Made by a program: the position numbers and the translations under genes
NCBI GenBank assembly: GCA_963969595.1
Contig: OZ018409.1
Coordinates: 9,686,520 to 9,750,519 of the forward strand
Reading direction: 5' to 3'
DNA: 64,000 nucleotides
From: Neckera pumila
Lineage: Eukaryota > Streptophyta > Bryopsida > Hypnales > Neckeraceae
The notes under the pieces: model-generated
What the model was told of the DNA's origin: nothing
Database searches by the model: none
What the model saw: only the letters and a program-made list of their open reading frames with translations
In this document: piece by piece, positions 59,640-64,000 of the stretch
How positions within the stretch are numbered: position 1 is the first letter of the stretch
Layout of the letters: every line of letters begins with the position of its first letter

Positions 59640-62600
59640 TTGCAGGTAATAATCTATAAAATGTTTACTTGACTTGTAGTAGATAGTAAAACTACTTATG
59701 TTTAGAAGTGGATAAATTAGGGACCTTTGGAGTAGTTACCACATGCCTTGAGGGCTATTTAGTTCAAGGTAGAAATAGTCTATGGCACTCCGAGGACCAC
59801 TCAAATCATTTGTAAAATTGTACACATCAAAAAAATGTATTTTAAAAGGCTAAATTTAGCCAAAAAAACCAGTGTACAATGGATTGTTACAATTCTATAA
59901 ATTAACCTTGAAGGTGCTCCTTAGTGCCAAGGAGCAGTAAACAATGGTCAGTCAAAAGTATATGATTGATTGTTGTAATTTATAAAATGACCTTTAATTG
60001 TGCTCCTCAGTTCCAAGGAACAACTAAAAAATGATTATATAACATTGTATGATTCATTGTTATATGCCTCTAACTGAACCTTAAATATGCTCCTCGAAAT
60101 TTGAGGATCATGCATATACAAACACAAAATAGAGTAGGATTGATCGTTTCAATTCTGTGAATAAAACTTAAAGGTACTCCTCAATTCCGAGCAGCACTAA
60201 AGGAGCTGGAAAATTATTGACAATGATTTGTGATCAACAAAGCAAATTTCCATAATTTATTATAATTATTTTTATTTTTCACAAAAATAAAATTATATAT
60301 ATATTATTATTATCTTTTATATATATATTTTTATATGTGTGTGTGTGTGTATGTCATTCAATTTTTTTAGATATACACTACAATGTTGAAAAAATAACTT
60401 ACTTGGATGGATGTTGGATGGATGTTGGATGGATGTTGGATGGATGTTGGATGGATGTTGGATGGATGTCGGATGGATGTTGAATGGATGACATGGATGA
60501 AGCTCATTTGTCTACCACATCTAAGGTAGTATCATTCTTGTTGAGGAAAGCAATTGTCTTTCATTGCTACCCCTTCATACTAAAATTATTAGCTAAATTA
60601 AATATTTTAAATAATATTTTTTTAAGTTTGGTATTTAATAATTTTTATTTTTGGAATTTAAAATTGCTATTTTTGGAATTTTACAACATTATTTATTACT
60701 CTGGCATGTCTATTTTTAGTAATAAACCTTGCACTGAGGGCTCAAATCTAGTCGCTCATTACTCAACGCTCAACGCTCAGCCTTCCCCGCTCACATTCTA
60801 GCGTCGTTGTATTTCAGATTGGGGGCCCAGTTTCCTCCATTGTATGGTTGAAAATGGGATAAGCAGTATTTCAATAGCACATGGAGGTTGGAGTCATGAG
60901 ATTGTCAGCCTTGAGGATCCACTTAACCATGAAGGCTATGAGTGAATTGTGAGCTCCCAATTCATTACTTGGTCAATTCAAATGCTAATATCTTTCAATC
61001 CACTCGGTGGATTTTTCTAAAATTCTTACTATATAATTTCAAACCACTTTAGTATAAGATCAATGTAAATAATCTCTTTCAACTCTAAAATATTATAATC
61101 TTGCAATCTATATTGCCAAATGATTTCAAATTTGATTCACATCATCTACAATATATACACTACAAGATTGTACAATTGAGATTTCAATACATTAGTAACA
61201 TTTAGACCTATAACACTTCAATAGCAATGATGTTTTTAAAACCAAAAATGCTAAAGATGCTTAATGTGGTTTAAGATTTAAAATTTGAACCAAACTCATA
61301 AGAACAAGACAATTAGGGGAAGTCACAATAAGGAGCCCTCATTCCTCATTCACTGAAGAAATGCATGTGGAAGGAGATGAATGGATAACCAAGAATCCTT
61401 CTCCGAATTTGTTGAAGAATCTTATATTCACCTTTAGAAATGAGTAAGGCTTCCCCCAATTTATTTAAGGTAAGTCACAGTATCAATGCAAGTATCGTGC
61501 TCCATTCTCTTGACACCATAGTTAACCTTGAACACCTTGGATGTGATTTTGGTATCTTATAGTTAAAAGGCCCTTGGTGAGCCAATGTAAGAGCGAGGAA
61601 ATATAGACTTCAACAAGTTGGGAAAGACTTTCATTGTCCCAAAATCCATTGAAGAATTTGTCATCAAATCTGCAATACATGCTAGCATGCTTGTTTGCAA
61701 GTTTGTCACATCAAGACTATCTCCGAGTTTTAATTTGTAGTTTCAATTAGGAGAGAGGATCTTTAAACCGTGACTCCGTCTAAGGTGAGTACACCTAAGT
61801 GCTTTCAAATAACCAATTCAACATGGGTCCCATTATTCTATTGAATTTTTTTTGTAGGGTCTTATTGATAGTCAAAAAAGGGGATACTAGATTCTCTTAG
61901 AATGCATTTTTTGAATTCTCTATGAACAAACTATGAAATTTCAAAGTGCTAAAAATAGGTGTATCCAAATGCCACTGTGGGCTCTTATGAATAGAGGTTG
62001 TACATTTTAGGTAAAAAAATTGTTGGAGTCGGATATATCCTTGATCATTAAACAATTTCAATTTGGATGCATCTTCCTTCTTAATCCAAATTGTAGAAAA
62101 AAATGCAATGAAATTTTCAAAAATTATAACGTGGCAAAATTAAATAGTGTAGAAAATATTAATGAAAAGAATCTTAATCAGGTATGATATAAGACCATTT
62201 AAGAGATGATTGCCTTTTGGAGGAAACCAAAACCCCTTGAAACAATTATCAATAAATTTTTGTAGGAAGGAAAATGAAATTGGCTTCTAACCCAAGTTGT
62301 ATTATATTGTTTGGACCTTTGTGGAATTAGTTACAAATTTTTGAACTTGATCACCATAAGCGACCACCTCCTGAAATGTGCACCTGTGCACCATTGGTAC
62401 ATTGAGAAAACAATGTACCCCTGTGTCATGACCAGTTTTAGAGCATGGGCGATTTTATAGCAGGGGTGAAGCGAATAATCAAATTGAACCTTTCCTGCTT
62501 TTTTTTGCTGCTCAGGTGTGCCACGTGAGAATCTGTAATCGAACCGAGCCACTACGTGCACGCCACCTGGAAACCTTACAGGTGAGAACGCGTTCTAATG

Positions 62601-62680
62601 GAGGGAACTTCATCTCTTTCACTCTTTCTTTTGCCTCATACGTATCGCAGTCTCCACTGGCGGACTTTGGCTGATCCGTC
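59640..62680. other. AT-rich intergenic DNA with simple repeats
   Basis: No gene supported. 59900-60200 has three or four loosely repeated ~95 bp units (GTGCTCCTCAGTTCCAAGGA-like). 60290-60350 is (AT)n and (GT)n. The rest is featureless to me. Confidence 0.4.
60403..60490. repeat. 11 bp minisatellite
   Basis: About eight tandem units of GTTGGATGGAT, the last two with single-base changes. Confidence 0.9.
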
Positions 62681-63720
62681 AGTAAGTTAGTGCGGTCCCA
62701 CGCACAGCATTCGGATCAGCCCCACTCGCAATTCTGGATAGCTGTGTACGTTACCGGTTACCTTTCGTTACAATCTGTCGAACGAGCCCTCTTGTGTGCG
62801 TCTAGGCTCTCGGAAGCGACTGTTCACCAAAACCCTAAAGCTCTATTGAGCGGTGTGATTGATTTTGGAGGTACGCTAGTCCTCTGTTACAGGATCGAAG
62901 CGTTTTGGAAACGGTAAAGTGTGGAGGGAGAACTTGAGCTGAGGTTGTGGACATGATCAAATTTAATTGTGGGGACGCACAATTGTGGACGGTAAGGCGC
63001 CGATTCTCGATACCTTCATTTCTGGTCTTCTTGTTGGTTGGGAGCATGCAATTTGTATCTGTGTCTTGTATCTAATGGATTGCTTTCTCCTGTGCTTTCG
63101 CTTTCAGTTCTTGAGCTCGTTCATATACGTTCTTGGTCAGTTTCGTGCTGCTCTGATAATTTTCGTCTGTCGTAATGGATTCTAAATTTAGCAATTCAGA
63201 GGCGATGATTCGTATCGCTTAGATTCTCGCGTTGTCTTTTTATGGGTTTATTGGAGTGTATGATGTTAATGGGAAATGTGCTCGAGTTTTTTGAATTATT
63301 TTGATTAAGCGGGCGATCGATTTTTCAGTGGTCGTCCTTGTCGCAACAAATCTGCTTCTAAGATTCTCACTTGAGTTGTGATAGACTTCTCGACGAAGAA
63401 CTTCACGAGAGCAGTTACATTTAAAGTCTTTGCATTCTTGAAATATATTGTCAGAGTCGGGTTTCGGTTTAGGGCAGCTAATGTCATGTTTGTTGATTAC
63501 AGGGTGGGGTGTGCGACTTTCCTGAGCCTAGAGATCAATTGTGCAGCGATGATCGAAAAAAAGAATTAGGAATGTTGGAATAGGATACGGGAAGTCTGTG
63601 CGATTATAGTTGCGTTCTTGCAGTGGTTTCTTGCAATGTTTTATAAAGTTTTATGGCTTTAAACGTTTCAGTTAATGAGGTATTGACCTTGTTGGCCACT
63701 TGAAAAGTCCCCGTGACACG
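62680..63720 (+). promoter_or_regulatory. Likely 5' leader and leader intron(s) of the right-edge gene
   Basis: Composition shifts here to mixed GC with T/G-rich stretches, like the leader of the HMG-box gene. A donor-like CGGTAAAG at about 62915 and acceptor-like TTGCAGTGG near 63617 could bound an intron. The exact transcription start is not visible. Confidence 0.35.
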
Positions 63721-64000
63721 ATGGCATCACGGTTAAATGGTCTCGGCAAGGCCACCCTTGCACCTTTGGTATTGACTGCCGCTTCTCCTCAAGAACGAGC
63801 GGCGAGGTTAATGCTGGAGAAAGGGGAAGCAGAGGTCCGGTTAAAGGAAGCCGAAGGACGACTTAGAGACGCAATTGAGGAGCTCCAGCGTAAGCAGAAT
63901 GAAGCTGAGGATGGATTTGGAGTCAATTTTAGTGGCCGACATTCCCTCTGTCCACACGGGGACTCGTGTGTGGCCAATGCCGTGGGGAGCTTGTGCCAGA
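63721..64000 (+). CDS. First coding exon of an intact-looking gene, runs off right edge
   Basis: The ATG at 63721 opens a frame with no stop to the window end (93 codons). It starts MASRLNGLGKATLAP, then a helical charged stretch (ERAARLMLEKGEAEVRLKEA...ELQRKQNEAE), then GFGVNFSGRHSLCPHGDSC and VANAVGSLCQ. The C-P-H-x-x-S-C cluster recalls the Cys-rich entry of TMEM135-like membrane proteins, which would place hydrophobic segments just beyond the window, but this is a weak guess. No minus-strand alternative looks better, and codon use resembles the other real genes here. Confidence 0.6.
   Translation, partial: MASRLNGLGKATLAPLVLTAASPQERAARLMLEKGEAEVRLKEAEGRLRDAIEELQRKQNEAEDGFGVNFSGRHSLCPHGDSCVANAVGSLCQ

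Larger units (their letters stand above)
55372..59640 (+). pseudogene. DDE/SWIM transposase-like gene, long copy, interrupted by two MITEs
   Basis: One intronless-looking plus-strand gene can be followed. The N-terminus is MALVRGDGSS, FPCGDDGVAWVPAS, GKYHAFGISSVVRSV and TLPLLSIKSALQFQSVF. It continues SFDGDVLFGLPPLSSPAS, then two MITEs (56071-56369 and 56395-56615). It resumes MDRNFDGHNWTHMHTKN with a Cys-rich segment (FCVGHLVCKNLDC). The catalytic part follows: MTVYVYDPEFCQVQTI (Asp), NFKDFMADNAMENW (Asp), ERFCLLHWTTLLNRHTEKL and NLAETIHNKWLQ (Glu). Then come LEGEVVFGSAKGKINLPPG and DFWICADDLLCCARGSKVKW, and a damaged SWIM finger (FPACTCEDF ... NCKAFV, last His lost). At least ten stops or frameshifts. 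The same family ends at the left edge of the window. Confidence 0.75.

Noticed and set aside
1..64000. CRISPR arrays, bacterial operons or phage genes
   Set aside because: None found. The introns and transposon types are eukaryotic.

Overview
The window looks like nuclear DNA of a land plant, most likely a non-flowering lineage such as a bryophyte or fern. This is an inference. It rests on GT-AG introns of roughly 80-300 bp, a plant-type triple-HMG-box gene, a kynurenine-3-monooxygenase-like flavoprotein, and dense plant-style transposon debris (CACTA, MULE, hAT, copia, MITEs), including an OrsD/RecQ-type helicase remnant whose close relatives I associate mainly with fungi. Gene density is low. 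I find two well-supported intact genes, plus the start of a third at the right edge.

Layout. 1-504: the SWIM-zinc-finger end of a DDE transposase-like gene. 1.7-5.0 kb (minus): a hAT-like transposase gene split by a 1.6 kb CACTA element and by a 297 bp MITE. 5.7-9.1 kb: a 254 bp MITE, then a 3.1 kb nested palindrome. 10.2-13.9 kb (plus): an 11-exon FAD monooxygenase gene; its exons join to 563 codons plus stop. 15-20 kb: a cluster of long-hairpin TA-flanked MITEs and two TTAA-flanked elements of about 920 bp. 20.2-24.5 kb (plus): a 12-coding-exon 3xHMG-box gene (506 aa). 25-38 kb: AT-rich, decayed copia fragments, MITEs, a Myb/SANT-like remnant and an unidentified decayed gene.

39.2-42.4 kb (minus): a decayed helicase gene with two C2H2 fingers (OrsD-like), a middle region and a RecQ-like N-terminal helicase core. 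44.9-47.5 kb: short-unit repeats, a roughly 660 bp tandem duplication and a 180 bp tandem array that stays open. 47.5-49.6 kb (plus): a zinc-finger segment and a 2-oxoglutarate/Fe(II) dioxygenase-like gene that may be of TET/JBP type. 52.4-54.9 kb (minus): a spliced MULE/SWIM transposase gene with two nonsense changes. 55.4-59.6 kb (plus): a second copy of the DDE/SWIM family seen at the left edge, cut by two MITEs. 60-62.7 kb: featureless AT-rich DNA. 63.7 kb: first exon of an intact-looking gene that leaves the window.

The two complete genes are unlinked in function: a likely membrane-anchored flavin monooxygenase and a chromatin architectural protein. Most other content is nested mobile DNA. 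In several places an interrupted open frame or the opposite arm of a hairpin preserves the empty site, so the insertion rule can be read directly: TTAA, TA, 3-bp and TCRA duplications, and one case with none.
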